Source: Melioribacteraceae bacterium (lineage in GTDB: Bacteria; Bacteroidota; Ignavibacteria; Ignavibacteriales; Melioribacteraceae). Taken from it: a stretch of 64,000 bases of DNA. Below, one piece after another: positions 55,688 to 64,000 of the stretch (position 1 is the stretch's first letter; each line of letters starts with the position of its first letter). The notes beneath the pieces were generated by a model. That model did no database searches. It worked only from the letters and a program-made list of their open reading frames with translations, and was not told where the DNA came from. The stretch is from NCBI GenBank assembly GCA_021647785.1, contig JAKIUC010000014.1, positions 1 through 64,000 of the forward strand, read 5' to 3'. The translations under genes and the position numbers were made by a program.

Positions 55688-57577
55688 ATGAAAGAATTTA
55701 GATTTAGAATTTTCATGATAATTGGAGTTTTGGCACTTAGCATCTACCTCTTATTCCCAACATTTGCTGATGTACAAAACACTAATAGAATCGAACAGGA
55801 ATTATCTATCCTGTCAGAAAACTTACAAAAGTCTAATCCTACTATTTCCGAATCTCAGCTTAATGATTTTCTACTTCTAAAAGAAGATAGTTTAATGATA
55901 GCTGACCCTTCAATTCGTGAAAATAGAGAGAAACGGATGAAGTTAGGATTAGACCTTCAAGGTGGTATGTACTTGGTTATGGAAGTAAATACTGCTAAAC
56001 TTTTAGAGAAACTTGTTAAAAATCCGGATGATGATTTTAAGGCATTGTTAAAAGCTGCTGGAGATGAAGCTAAACTTTCTGACGAAGAAGTTGTTTCAAT
56101 TTTGGCTAATAAAATTCAAGCCTCCGGAAAAAGACTTAGCAGATATTTTGGCTCAATTAGAGAAGATGATGATGAAATAATTTCTCGTCTTAAAGAGCAA
56201 GAAGCTGATGCTGTTACTCGTGCAATAGAAATTATCAACAATAGAGTAAACCAATATGGTGTCTCCGAACCAAGTATTCAACAACAAGGTTCCCGCCGTA
56301 TTATTGTTGAGCTTCCGGGCATTGCAAAAAAAGAAGAAGCTAAACGCCTATTACAGGGTAGTGCTCTGCTTGAATTCAAATTAGTTAAAGAGGCTAGTTT
56401 CACATATCCTATTATGAATAGAATTGATGAAGTTCTTGCAGCTCAATTTGGGGATAAAAGCGATTCTTCACTTTTTGCTGATTCAACAAATATTGGTGAT
56501 TTATCGAAAGATGAAATTGCAAGAAAACATCCCTTCTTTGCCGTAGCTTTAATTAGCGGTCAATCGCAAGATGCAGATGCTTATGTGAAAGAGAGTAATA
56601 AAGATAAAGTATTGGCATATTTAAGAAGACCAGAAGTTAAAAATGTAATTCCCGACAATGTTGAATTTTTATTTAGTGCGAAACCAATTACAACACAAGA
56701 TGATGAAAATATTTTCAAACTCTATTTGGTAAATAAAGAAGCTGAACTTACTGGCGGTGTAATTGTTGACGCAATGGCAAACATTGACCCGCAAACAACA
56801 GAGCCAATTGTAACTATGCAAATGAATAGTGAAGGTGCAAGAGAATGGGCAAGAATTACAGGCTCAAATATTAATACAAGATGTGCAATTGTTCTCGATG
56901 CAGCGGTCTATTCTGCTCCTGTAATTCAAGGAAAAATTCCTGGCGGTAGTTCTCGAATCTCCGGAATGGGTAATATGAGCGAAGCCAAATTGCTTCAAAT
57001 TGTACTTAAAGCTGGTGCATTACCCGCTCCGGTCGATATTATTGAAGAGAGAACTGTTGGACCATCACTTGGGCAAGATTCAATTAATAAAGGGTTTAAT
57101 TCTACAATGATTGGATTATTTTTGGTTGCTATATTTATGATTTTCTATTATAAAAAATCTGGAGTTATTTCGGACCTTTCTTTATTCTTTACTGTAATTA
57201 TGATTATTGGAATTCTTGCTGGTTTCCATGCAACATTAACACTACCTGGTATTGCTGGTATTATACTTACCATTGGTATGGCAGTGGATGCCAACGTTCT
57301 AATTTTTGAACGTATAAGAGAGGAGCTTGTAACTGGGAAAACCCCAAAAGCTGCAGTTGAAAGTGGATACGCAAATTCATATTCAGCAATTCTTGATTCT
57401 AACATTACAACATTTTTTATTGGAATTATACTTTATCAATTTGGTGCAGGTCCTGTTCAAGGTTTTGCTTTAACACTTATGATAGGTATTGTGGCAAGTT
57501 TGTTCAGTGCATTTGTTGTAACAAGATTAATTTTTGATATGATGGTTGCTAAAGGCACCAAAATAAATATAGGTTAA
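55688..57577 (+). CDS. secD: protein translocase subunit SecD
   Basis: A 629-residue SecD. A first membrane helix (about 7-25) is followed by a large periplasmic part with LGLDLQGGMYLVMEV near residue 95 and RVNQYGVSEPSIQQQGSRRI near 190. Five helices lie in the C-terminal third, with VGPSLGQDSI and GMAVDANVLIFERIREE near 540. SecDF uses the ion gradient to pull proteins across the inner membrane after SecA. It is followed 21 bases later by secF. Confidence 0.96.
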   Translation: MKEFRFRIFMIIGVLALSIYLLFPTFADVQNTNRIEQELSILSENLQKSNPTISESQLNDFLLLKEDSLMIADPSIRENREKRMKLGLDLQGGMYLVMEVNTAKLLEKLVKNPDDDFKALLKAAGDEAKLSDEEVVSILANKIQASGKRLSRYFGSIREDDDEIISRLKEQEADAVTRAIEIINNRVNQYGVSEPSIQQQGSRRIIVELPGIAKKEEAKRLLQGSALLEFKLVKEASFTYPIMNRIDEVLAAQFGDKSDSSLFADSTNIGDLSKDEIARKHPFFAVALISGQSQDADAYVKESNKDKVLAYLRRPEVKNVIPDNVEFLFSAKPITTQDDENIFKLYLVNKEAELTGGVIVDAMANIDPQTTEPIVTMQMNSEGAREWARITGSNINTRCAIVLDAAVYSAPVIQGKIPGGSSRISGMGNMSEAKLLQIVLKAGALPAPVDIIEERTVGPSLGQDSINKGFNSTMIGLFLVAIFMIFYYKKSGVISDLSLFFTVIMIIGILAGFHATLTLPGIAGIILTIGMAVDANVLIFERIREELVTGKTPKAAVESGYANSYSAILDSNITTFFIGIILYQFGAGPVQGFALTLMIGIVASLFSAFVVTRLIFDMMVAKGTKINIG

Positions 57578-57598
57578 ATTAAAGGAGAAAATTAAAAA

Positions 57599-58726
57599 AT
57601 GAGAATTTTAGATAATCTAAATATTGATTTTATCTCTAAAAGGAAAATTGCCTATACTATTTCAGGTAGCTTAATTCTTTTAGGATTATTAAGTCTTGCA
57701 TTCCGCGGTCTCGAACTTGGAATAGATTTCAAGGGTGGAACAGACATTGCATTAAAATTTGAGAACCCAATTGATATTTCTGAAATTAGAACAGAATTGG
57801 ATGCTTTGGAGCTTGGGAATATTGAAGTTAAAACTTTTGGTGGTGAATCCGGTATTTTAGTTAGAACTGAATTACAGGCTGTTCCTCCAGAAATATATTC
57901 CTTAGTTATCAATTCAATTCAAAAATCTATTTTGAAATATGAACCAAATGCAAATCCAACAATTTCTGATTCAACTGCAAAATCGGTTACTTTTAATTTT
58001 GCAGATTTAAAAATAATTGAAAGTGTCGATTCAAAATTACAATATGATGGATATCAAACAAGCAGATTAGATGATAATCATTTAATAGTTCGTGTTGGTA
58101 TTGCTGATTGGATTGAAGATGCACTAAGAAGCAAAATGCCGAACAACCATTTTATTGTTCAAAAAGAAGACCACGTTGGACCAAAAATTGGTGGCGAGTT
58201 AAAACAGGATTCTATTATTTCTGTTATTCTTGCCTTAGCTGCAATTTTAATTTATCTCGGATTCCGATTTAAATTTGTTTTTGCACTTGGTGCCGTTGTT
58301 GCTCTATTTCACGATGTGCTTATTACACTTGGTGTTTTTGCACTTCTGCATGGAGTTGTTCCAGGATTAAACTTAGAAATTTCAATTAGTGTTGTTGCCG
58401 CATTTTTAACTATTGTGGGTTATTCTATTAACGATACTGTTGTTGTGTTTGATAGAGTTAGGGAAAATATTAAAATTCATAAAACCGCCCCACTTATTGA
58501 TAATATGAATAATGCCATTAACAAAACAATGAGAAGAACACTTATTACAAGTTTAACAACACTATTTGTTGTTACTGTACTTCTTATATTTGGCGGCGAT
58601 GTTCTTAGAGGTTTTGCTTTTGCATTAACTTTTGGAATTTTAGTTGGAACTTATTCATCAGTATTTGTTGCAACACCTTTCGTTTACGAATATGTTAAAC
58701 GTACAGAAAAGAAAATTCAGTTTTAA
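57599..58726 (+). CDS. secF: protein translocase subunit SecF
   Basis: A 375-residue SecF with six membrane helices. Typical motifs: LEIGIDFKGGTDIALKF-type segment (here LELGIDFKGGTDIALKF) near residue 40, VGPKIGGELKQDSI near 200, and GYSINDTVVVFDRVREN near 285. The periplasmic segment between helix 1 and 2 is longer than in many SecF proteins. AAAGGAGAAAATTAAAA supports the start. A terminator follows directly. Confidence 0.96.
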   Translation: MRILDNLNIDFISKRKIAYTISGSLILLGLLSLAFRGLELGIDFKGGTDIALKFENPIDISEIRTELDALELGNIEVKTFGGESGILVRTELQAVPPEIYSLVINSIQKSILKYEPNANPTISDSTAKSVTFNFADLKIIESVDSKLQYDGYQTSRLDDNHLIVRVGIADWIEDALRSKMPNNHFIVQKEDHVGPKIGGELKQDSIISVILALAAILIYLGFRFKFVFALGAVVALFHDVLITLGVFALLHGVVPGLNLEISISVVAAFLTIVGYSINDTVVVFDRVRENIKIHKTAPLIDNMNNAINKTMRRTLITSLTTLFVVTVLLIFGGDVLRGFAFALTFGILVGTYSSVFVATPFVYEYVKRTEKKIQF

Positions 58727-58756
58727 CAAAATTCTAAAATAGAATTTCTTAGTTTC

Positions 58757-60178
58757 TTAAAGCCTTCCTTTTGGGAAGGCTTTTTTGATTTCCATACTTT
58801 TTGCTGCAAGCCCAATAATGTGAATAATAACTGCAACTAACATTCCAATAATCATAGGTTCAATTTCAGCGAGTATTATATTTTCTGAAAAATATGGACG
58901 TAAGAATAACCATGTTAGGCTTGATAATACTGCTGTAACACTCTCGATGAGTGCATATCTATTGCTTATTCTGAGTCTCTCAATGTATCCACTTATAACA
59001 AGCAGCACAATTCCAGGAATAACAATGCTGCCAATAGTGTACCATATTTCAACAACTGAAGTAAATTGATATGCAAGTAGAATTGAAACTATTGATGAAA
59101 CAATTAACCCAAGTCGTGTATATTTAATTAAATTATTTTCATCAACTTCCCCTTTTAATTTAAATACAAAATCTCGTCCAAATGTAGTTGCACTTAAAAA
59201 GAGAAAGCTATTAAGTGTTGATAATATTGTGGCAAACAACGCTGCATAGAATAATCCCTTTACACCACTACCAAGTATGGACTCTGCAAGTAATGGGAAA
59301 GAGAGAACAGGATTTTCCATATTTGGAATTAATGCACGAGCATAAAGTCCTGTTGCAGTAGTAAGAAAATCGAACAGCATCCAAAAAAAGACTGATATAA
59401 TTATTCCATACTTTGCTACATTTTCACTTTTTGCTGAGTAACAACGTTGATGAAATCCAGGGTCAGCAAAAGTCCAGAGAGCAATTAAAAACCAAACTAA
59501 CATAAAGGTTGGCGATGCACCTCCGGATAATGTTAAATGAGTTTTCGGTAAATTAGATTCAAGAAATTCAAACCCGCCAAGTGAAAAAGAAGCAACAGAG
59601 AGAATTACAATAAACCCAATGAACATCACAAAAAACTGAAATGCATCTGTAAGGATATTAGCTTTGTAGCCACCACGGAATAAATAAATAGTAGATAGAA
59701 ATACTCCTATAAACATGGATAATAAAATATCAATTCCAAAAATTAAATTAAGCAGGCTGGCAATCATCAGTAAGTATGGGGCAGGAGAGATAAGAATAAA
59801 AACAAGGAGTGATGAAAGCAAGCCAACCTTACGCCCATAGACTTCTTCAAGTTTATCTGGAATTGTAAAGAGTGATGCTTTTCTAATTTTTCCTGCAAAG
59901 AAAAAAGCAAAAAGAATTGCAAAAATATAGTATGGTAAGCCTTGAGTTACCCAACTTAACAATCCGAAATGAAATGTGAACTCCCCCACACCAAGAATGC
60001 CACCATACCAAGTTGCTACATTTGTAAGTACAAAGAGGAACAATCCTACATTACGGTTAGAAAGCAAATAACTATCGGCATTGCCTCCCTCTTTCAATTT
60101 TGGAATGAAACCAAGAAAGACTACAGTTGTAAAGAAGAGAAGAATTATTATATAATCAAGATTTGAAAATGAGACCAT
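58757..60178 (-). CDS. sodium:solute symporter family protein, likely thiamine-related
   Basis: A 473-residue transporter of the SSS family with about 12-13 hydrophobic helices. Features: LSNRNVGLFLFVLTNVATWY near residue 42, the FRGGYKANILTDAFQFFVM segment near 170, and ADPGFHQRCYSAKS near 245. The gene overlaps thiN by 23 bases and is third in the operon behind the TPP riboswitch. This points to inner-membrane uptake of thiamine or a precursor. The substrate is inferred from context only. Confidence 0.85.
   Translation of the reverse strand: MVSFSNLDYIIILLFFTTVVFLGFIPKLKEGGNADSYLLSNRNVGLFLFVLTNVATWYGGILGVGEFTFHFGLLSWVTQGLPYYIFAILFAFFFAGKIRKASLFTIPDKLEEVYGRKVGLLSSLLVFILISPAPYLLMIASLLNLIFGIDILLSMFIGVFLSTIYLFRGGYKANILTDAFQFFVMFIGFIVILSVASFSLGGFEFLESNLPKTHLTLSGGASPTFMLVWFLIALWTFADPGFHQRCYSAKSENVAKYGIIISVFFWMLFDFLTTATGLYARALIPNMENPVLSFPLLAESILGSGVKGLFYAALFATILSTLNSFLFLSATTFGRDFVFKLKGEVDENNLIKYTRLGLIVSSIVSILLAYQFTSVVEIWYTIGSIVIPGIVLLVISGYIERLRISNRYALIESVTAVLSSLTWLFLRPYFSENIILAEIEPMIIGMLVAVIIHIIGLAAKSMEIKKAFPKGRL
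58760..58787 (+). terminator. terminator of secF inside the symporter coding end
   Basis: AAGCCTTCC and GGAAGGCTT form a 9-bp stem followed by TTTTTT on the plus strand. The stem is also the last codons of the convergent symporter gene (its C-terminal KAFPKGRL). It is preceded by AA on the other side, so it may act on both strands. Confidence 0.8.
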
Positions 60179-60818
60179 TTTTCAGCATTACTTTTAATTT
60201 TCGAATTACAAAAATAATACCTTCATTTACTTTCAGATTTACCTCATTACCCAATGCTGCATTGCTCGTACTCTCATTCTTTCCGAAGCGAAGTTTGGCA
60301 TTTGTTAGCTGGTATTTTAAACCTTCCGAAGTTATTCTTGTTTTATCATCAAAGGCATATAAAGAAATTGTTTCCCCTGCTATTGTTTCTAAAGTAACAT
60401 CTTTAGAATATGGATGAAGTATGGTCTTTCCGTGTAGTAAAATAATTCTAATTCTATTAAAATATTTCAATACTATTCCAAGATTGCAGATTGAATGGTC
60501 CATCCTATCCCCAGTGCCACCAAGCAAATAAACAGTTTCGTATTTCATTTTAATTGCAAGCTCCAATGCCTTTTCCACATCAGTATTATCTTGCCTTTCA
60601 TTCTTAATTATTTCTGATTTATCCGAGAAGTACACTTTTACTTTTGGTTTTATCGAATCGAAATCTCCAATGATGCAATTTGGAGTAATCCCTAATTTAT
60701 AAGCAGAGTTTGCACCACCATCCACAGCAATTATATACTCGGCTCCATTCTCTTTAAGATATTTTACAACTTTAGATTTTGGAGATTTTCCGTTTGCAAT
60801 TATAATACATGATTTCAT
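60156..60818 (-). CDS. thiN: thiamine pyrophosphokinase
   Basis: A 220-residue enzyme that converts thiamine to thiamine diphosphate with ATP. Catalytic-domain motifs: IIAVDGGANSAYKLGI near residue 32, GDFDSIKP near 51, RQDNTDVEKALELAI near 80 and LLGGTGDRMDHSICNLGI near 97. The C-terminal beta domain binds thiamine. It is second in the TPP-riboswitch operon, which agrees with salvage of imported thiamine. Confidence 0.93.
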   Translation of the reverse strand: MKSCIIIANGKSPKSKVVKYLKENGAEYIIAVDGGANSAYKLGITPNCIIGDFDSIKPKVKVYFSDKSEIIKNERQDNTDVEKALELAIKMKYETVYLLGGTGDRMDHSICNLGIVLKYFNRIRIILLHGKTILHPYSKDVTLETIAGETISLYAFDDKTRITSEGLKYQLTNAKLRFGKNESTSNAALGNEVNLKVNEGIIFVIRKLKVMLKNGLIFKS

Positions 60819-60838
60819 ATTTTAACTCAGCCACTAAT

Positions 60839-60944
60839 AATAGAGGAATAGCACACGGATAGAACGGATAAAACAGATTTGGACTAATTGAATTTTATAT
60901 CTTTTCTTATCCATTAAATCTGTTAAATCCGCGTTCCTATTTCT
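60839..60944. repeat. imperfect palindromic element between the TonB receptor gene and thiN
   Basis: AATAGAGGAATAGC...AACAGATTT (60839-60880) is mirrored by AAATCTGTT...GTTCCTATTTCTT (60916-60945). The inner 9 bases of each arm match exactly. It lies inside the thiamine operon, in the mRNA between its first and second genes, so it could act on RNA processing or stability. Confidence 0.5.
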
Positions 60945-60948
60945 TGTT

Positions 60949-63399
60949 TTACAATTCTATTTTAATACCACCATTAATATATCTCTCTGCACCTGGAAAG
61001 AATTCCTTTCCACTTCCATACGCAGCATACAAATTATCAAAAATATTATTTACTTGAAGAAATAATTTTACATTGCTAAATATTGGGTTTGCCTTAAACT
61101 GATAACTTACAATAATATTCGAGACAAAGTATGCATCAACTTTATTATCATAATCTGTTAATCCGGAAATGTTACCATAATTATCTGTATAAAACCCGCC
61201 CACATATTTAAGCCAAAGTTGTGCGAACAATCCGCTATAGTTAAATCTTACAATTCCATTAGCTGTTATGTCTGGGAAACCACTGATGCTATTACCTTCT
61301 AAGCTAACTTTGTTATTTTCCCCTTGATAATAGTAGCCCTCAGCAATTTTATTTTTACTGTAAGTTCCGTTTAATGAAATATCGAAATGTCTGTTAAATT
61401 TATAAGTACCGCTCAATTCAATTCCTACGTGTGTTGTTTCATCCATATTGCCAGTAATAGGTTGACCAAATCTATCAAGCTGTCCACTCTTTACAATTTC
61501 ATCAGTGAACATCATATAAAAAAGATTGAGATTAAAATTCATTCTTCTTGTGTTATAACTTGTTCCAATTTCAAAATTGTTCATAGTTTCAGGGTTTACA
61601 AGTGGTCTGCTGTAATCATAGTTCCCATTTGCATCAAGCTCAAATTGAGGTACTTTCCCACCACTTGCTTCTGCAGCATCATAATAATCTTTAAGTCGTG
61701 GTTCACGAGTAACACGAGCAAATGAAAAGTATGAACTTAAATCTTGAGTAAATTTATAATTCAATCCAACTCTTGGGTTTAAATATAATCCATTTACTGA
61801 AAAATCATTTCCAACATATTTTTCGTTAAAAATTTTATACTTGTGATATGCAAGCTGCAACTCAGCTAATCCATTTAGTTTATCAGTTATTTGATACTGC
61901 TCATTAACAAAAAAATTGATAATATCCTTTCCACCATTGTAATAATAGTATTCGTAATTTGCAGGCACTCCATCTGGAATATTCTCTGCAAAATTAATAT
62001 TCCCAAAATGATTTGAGCGATGAATCCGGAACTCACCACCAACGATTAAATTACCATTATTATGCTTGATGCTCATACGTGGAATCCAACCCCATTGTGT
62101 GTTCTCTACCGTTGCTCTTATTAACGCATTGGTCGGAATCTTTGTTGAGTCATATCCATTTTCAATAAGTCTAAAGTAATCATCGTAATAGATTGACCAT
62201 GAGCCATCGTAATCAAAAAATCCATCGCCAAGTACTAAGAATAGAGCAGAGTTAAAAGTTACATTTTTGCTAAACTTAACTTCATTTAATACCTCATAAT
62301 GTGGTTGCGAAAAGTTTTCTATTTCTGTTGCTCTTCGCTTTACAGACCACGGCTGAAATTGATTCTTCTCTTTATCCCAATCCCAGTATGAGTAATTTGC
62401 CTTTCGCAGTTCTCTATTTTTCATCACTTCCTTCGGAAGACCATTATAGACTAAGCCATCAGAGATTGGACCACCATATATATTTATCTGTGTTGTAATA
62501 TTTTCATCATAGCGAACAGCAGAAACATAAAAGGAATTTAAATCGACCCAACTTAAATCGCGATAGCCATCACTCATAGTTTTTGATAAATTTACATAAA
62601 TAGAATATTTATCATCAATCAAACCACTGCCAAAGGATGCAGAGTATTTACGCGTATTGTAGCTCCCAACATTAGCTCCAATTTCAAAGCGTGGTTTATC
62701 CGAAAAATTGGAAGTGATAATATTTATTGAACCACCAATTGCGGGGTATCCGATAACTCCACCACCGGCACCACGCTGTACTTGTATTAAACCAACACTC
62801 GATAAAATATTTGGCATATCGTGCCAATAGACGTTGTTATCCTCTGGGTCATTCTGCGGAATTCCATTTACAGAAATTGCAATTCTACGCTGGTCAAAAC
62901 CACGAATAGAGAGATAGTTATATCCAATTCCATTTCCACCTTCTGAGTAGAATGTTGTTGATGGTAAATAACTTAAAAACTCTGGTATATCTTGATGAAC
63001 GTAACTCTCTGCAATTTCCTTCTGCGTAACTTTAGCAAAAGCTATTGGCGTAACTCCCTCTTCACCAATGCTGCCTTGAACAAGAACGGTTTGACTTGTA
63101 AAAGGAATTTTTTTAAGCTCAATTAAATTAGGCTTGTTCATATTTAACAGAGCAATATTTAACTTGGTTGATTTATAACCAACATAGCTAACAACAATTA
63201 TATCTCCACTATCAAATTCTGCTGTTAAATTAAATTCTCCTTTCTCGTTTGTTACCACTCCAATATTAGAATTTAACAAAACTACATTTGCGAGATTTAG
63301 CGGGTTCCCATCTTCATCAGTAACCTTTCCATTAAGTTTTTGATTTTGGGCAATAATTAGTGAGGTAAATAGTAATGCAAAAAATAATAAGTATTTCAT
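60949..63399 (-). CDS. TonB-dependent outer-membrane receptor, probably for thiamine
   Basis: An 816-residue TonB-dependent receptor. A signal peptide (to about 17, LIIAQ) is followed by a CarboxypepD-regulatory-like domain (about 20-95, LNGKVTDEDGNPLNLANVVL). The plug lies at about 110-230 (SIRGFDQRRIAISVNGIPQN, VQVQRGAGG-type motif). A 22-strand barrel ends in a terminal aromatic/hydrophobic strand (YINGGIKIEL). A TPP riboswitch with a terminator sits in its leader and thiN plus a symporter follow, so the substrate is most likely thiamine or a phosphorylated form. Confidence 0.9.
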   Translation of the reverse strand: MKYLLFFALLFTSLIIAQNQKLNGKVTDEDGNPLNLANVVLLNSNIGVVTNEKGEFNLTAEFDSGDIIVVSYVGYKSTKLNIALLNMNKPNLIELKKIPFTSQTVLVQGSIGEEGVTPIAFAKVTQKEIAESYVHQDIPEFLSYLPSTTFYSEGGNGIGYNYLSIRGFDQRRIAISVNGIPQNDPEDNNVYWHDMPNILSSVGLIQVQRGAGGGVIGYPAIGGSINIITSNFSDKPRFEIGANVGSYNTRKYSASFGSGLIDDKYSIYVNLSKTMSDGYRDLSWVDLNSFYVSAVRYDENITTQINIYGGPISDGLVYNGLPKEVMKNRELRKANYSYWDWDKEKNQFQPWSVKRRATEIENFSQPHYEVLNEVKFSKNVTFNSALFLVLGDGFFDYDGSWSIYYDDYFRLIENGYDSTKIPTNALIRATVENTQWGWIPRMSIKHNNGNLIVGGEFRIHRSNHFGNINFAENIPDGVPANYEYYYYNGGKDIINFFVNEQYQITDKLNGLAELQLAYHKYKIFNEKYVGNDFSVNGLYLNPRVGLNYKFTQDLSSYFSFARVTREPRLKDYYDAAEASGGKVPQFELDANGNYDYSRPLVNPETMNNFEIGTSYNTRRMNFNLNLFYMMFTDEIVKSGQLDRFGQPITGNMDETTHVGIELSGTYKFNRHFDISLNGTYSKNKIAEGYYYQGENNKVSLEGNSISGFPDITANGIVRFNYSGLFAQLWLKYVGGFYTDNYGNISGLTDYDNKVDAYFVSNIIVSYQFKANPIFSNVKLFLQVNNIFDNLYAAYGSGKEFFPGAERYINGGIKIEL

Positions 63400-63434
63400 C
63401 TTTAACTCCTTATAAATAATAGTTATTTAAAATG

Positions 63435-63458
63435 AAAAAACCGTTTTGGAAAACGGTT
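63435..63458 (-). terminator. terminator controlled by the TPP riboswitch
   Basis: On the minus strand AACCGTTTT and AAAACGGTT form a perfect 9-bp stem around CC, followed by a T run (complement of 63435-63440). It lies between the TPP aptamer and the TonB receptor start, so ligand binding probably stops transcription. Confidence 0.85.
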
Positions 63459-63474
63459 AGCACTTATTACTTTA

Positions 63475-63553
63475 GCCATTTCCCTACGCCGGCATTATCC
63501 GGATCAGGTTAAAGGGTTTACTCTCAGTCTCGCAAAAAGCGAAACACCCCTAA
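63475..63553 (-). promoter_or_regulatory. TPP riboswitch (thi box)
   Basis: On the minus strand the aptamer runs from TTAGGGGTG through CTGAGAGT and ACCCTTTAACCTGATCCGG to ATAATGCCGGCGTAGGGA. These are the conserved thi-box segments in the right order. It controls the receptor-thiN-symporter operon through the terminator 17 bases downstream. Confidence 0.97.
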
Positions 63554-63630
63554 CAGTTTTTTCAAAATGTATTTTAAATTTAGTTAATGTTTCTTTTAGT
63601 TCAAAAGGATAAGTTTTAGAAAGACGGAGT

Positions 63631-63789
63631 AGCCACGAATGCACGAATAGAAATCATTTAAAACCATTCGCGAATTAGCGGCTAAGGGGGTGGAATAAAA
63701 TAACTCGGCGAATTAAAAGTTGTATAGTTAACAAAAACAATAAGTTAGAAATTCTAAATCAAGGACTTATTCTATTCCACCCCCTAAGC
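63631..63789. repeat. two overlapping palindromic elements
   Basis: The first: AGCCACGAATGCACGAAT (63631-63648) and ATTCGCGAATTAGCGGCT (63666-63683), a relative of the arms of elements A and B. The second: arms at 63681-63703 and 63767-63789 (GCTAAGGGGGTGGAATAAAA at the left) are inverted with two mismatches in 23. The interior has the palindrome TTAGAAATTCTAA. The last bases of the first overlap the first bases of the second. Confidence 0.6.
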
Positions 63790-63912
63790 TCTTTTTCCTA
63801 AATACTATTATTATTCACAATTTTCTATGCTTTTTTACATATAGTTGTACTAATTGTAAAATAAGAATATTGGTTTTAGAAAAATTATTCCTTAGAAGAA
63901 AGGAAAGGTTGA

Positions 63913-64000
63913 CTAATTTAAAATCTTCAAATCAATACCAGGTTTAATTTTGTCATCTTCTAAATCATTCCATTCCATAATATCTTTCACATGAATATCG
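63913..64000 (-). CDS. C-terminal fragment of a LysM-domain protein (runs off the window)
   Basis: Read on the minus strand, the last 28 codons are visible, ending with TAG at 63913-63915. The sequence IHVKDIMEWNDLEDDKIKPG followed by IDLKIL is the second half of a LysM peptidoglycan-binding domain. The full protein could be a lytic transglycosylase, peptidase or other cell-wall protein; its main domain lies beyond the window. Confidence 0.75.
   Translation of the reverse strand, partial: DIHVKDIMEWNDLEDDKIKPGIDLKILN

Overview
The window is AT-rich bacterial chromosome. The type II-C CRISPR-Cas locus, a TonB-dependent receptor with a carboxypeptidase-regulatory-like N-terminal domain, an adenosylcobalamin-type ribonucleotide reductase, pyruvate:ferredoxin oxidoreductase, a membrane pyrophosphatase and an octaheme cytochrome point to an anaerobic or facultative member of the Bacteroidota/Chlorobi/Ignavibacteria group. 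An Ignavibacteria-like organism is my best guess, from gene content only. No rRNA or tRNA gene was seen.

Layout. 1-3.2 kb: an ECF sigma factor, a membrane anti-sigma-like protein and two secreted proteins of unknown function in one tightly packed operon. 3.2-8.1 kb: a VapBC-type toxin-antitoxin pair, a DUF2867 gene divergent from a TetR regulator, and a second TetR regulator upstream of a metallo-beta-lactamase-fold lipoprotein and an NAD-dependent reductase, with matching palindromic operators. 8.4-18.2 kb: adenosine deaminase, a GxxExxY nuclease-like gene among dispersed palindromes, urocanate hydratase, a phosphoglycerate-dehydrogenase-like enzyme, a ParE/Phd-type toxin-antitoxin pair, RdgB plus an amidohydrolase, and a PagL-like barrel. 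18.3-34.8 kb: hybrid-less sensor kinase, UvrA, class II ribonucleotide reductase, 4-alpha-glucanotransferase, a rhodanese-thioredoxin lipoprotein, TerB, a DEAD-box helicase, an octaheme cytochrome and a secreted cyclase-family hydrolase.

35.4-44.0 kb is a complete type II-C CRISPR-Cas locus: a 23-repeat array, cas2, cas1, cas9 and a tracrRNA divergent from cas9. It holds the most unusual signal in the window. Twenty repeats are 46 bp, but the three at the cas-distal end are 93, 92 and 68 bp. They carry the same 22-bp insertion, and two of them also carry a second insertion of 24-25 bp. The insertions fall at a one-base bulge and at the outer end of the predicted crRNA:tracrRNA duplex, so pairing is left intact. 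This reads as an ordered record of a CRISPR repeat changing length while the array was acquiring spacers. The cas operon is also interrupted by one intact and one truncated DUF559 nuclease-like gene, each next to CT-rich palindromes.

44-64 kb is mostly housekeeping: PFOR, prs-rplY-pth-hppA, rpsF-ssb-rpsR-rplI with a structured leader, and secD-secF. It ends with a thiamine uptake and activation operon (TonB receptor, thiamine pyrophosphokinase, Na+/solute symporter) behind a TPP riboswitch and its terminator. A LysM-protein fragment runs off the right edge. Several families of small palindromic elements lie in the intergenic regions throughout.
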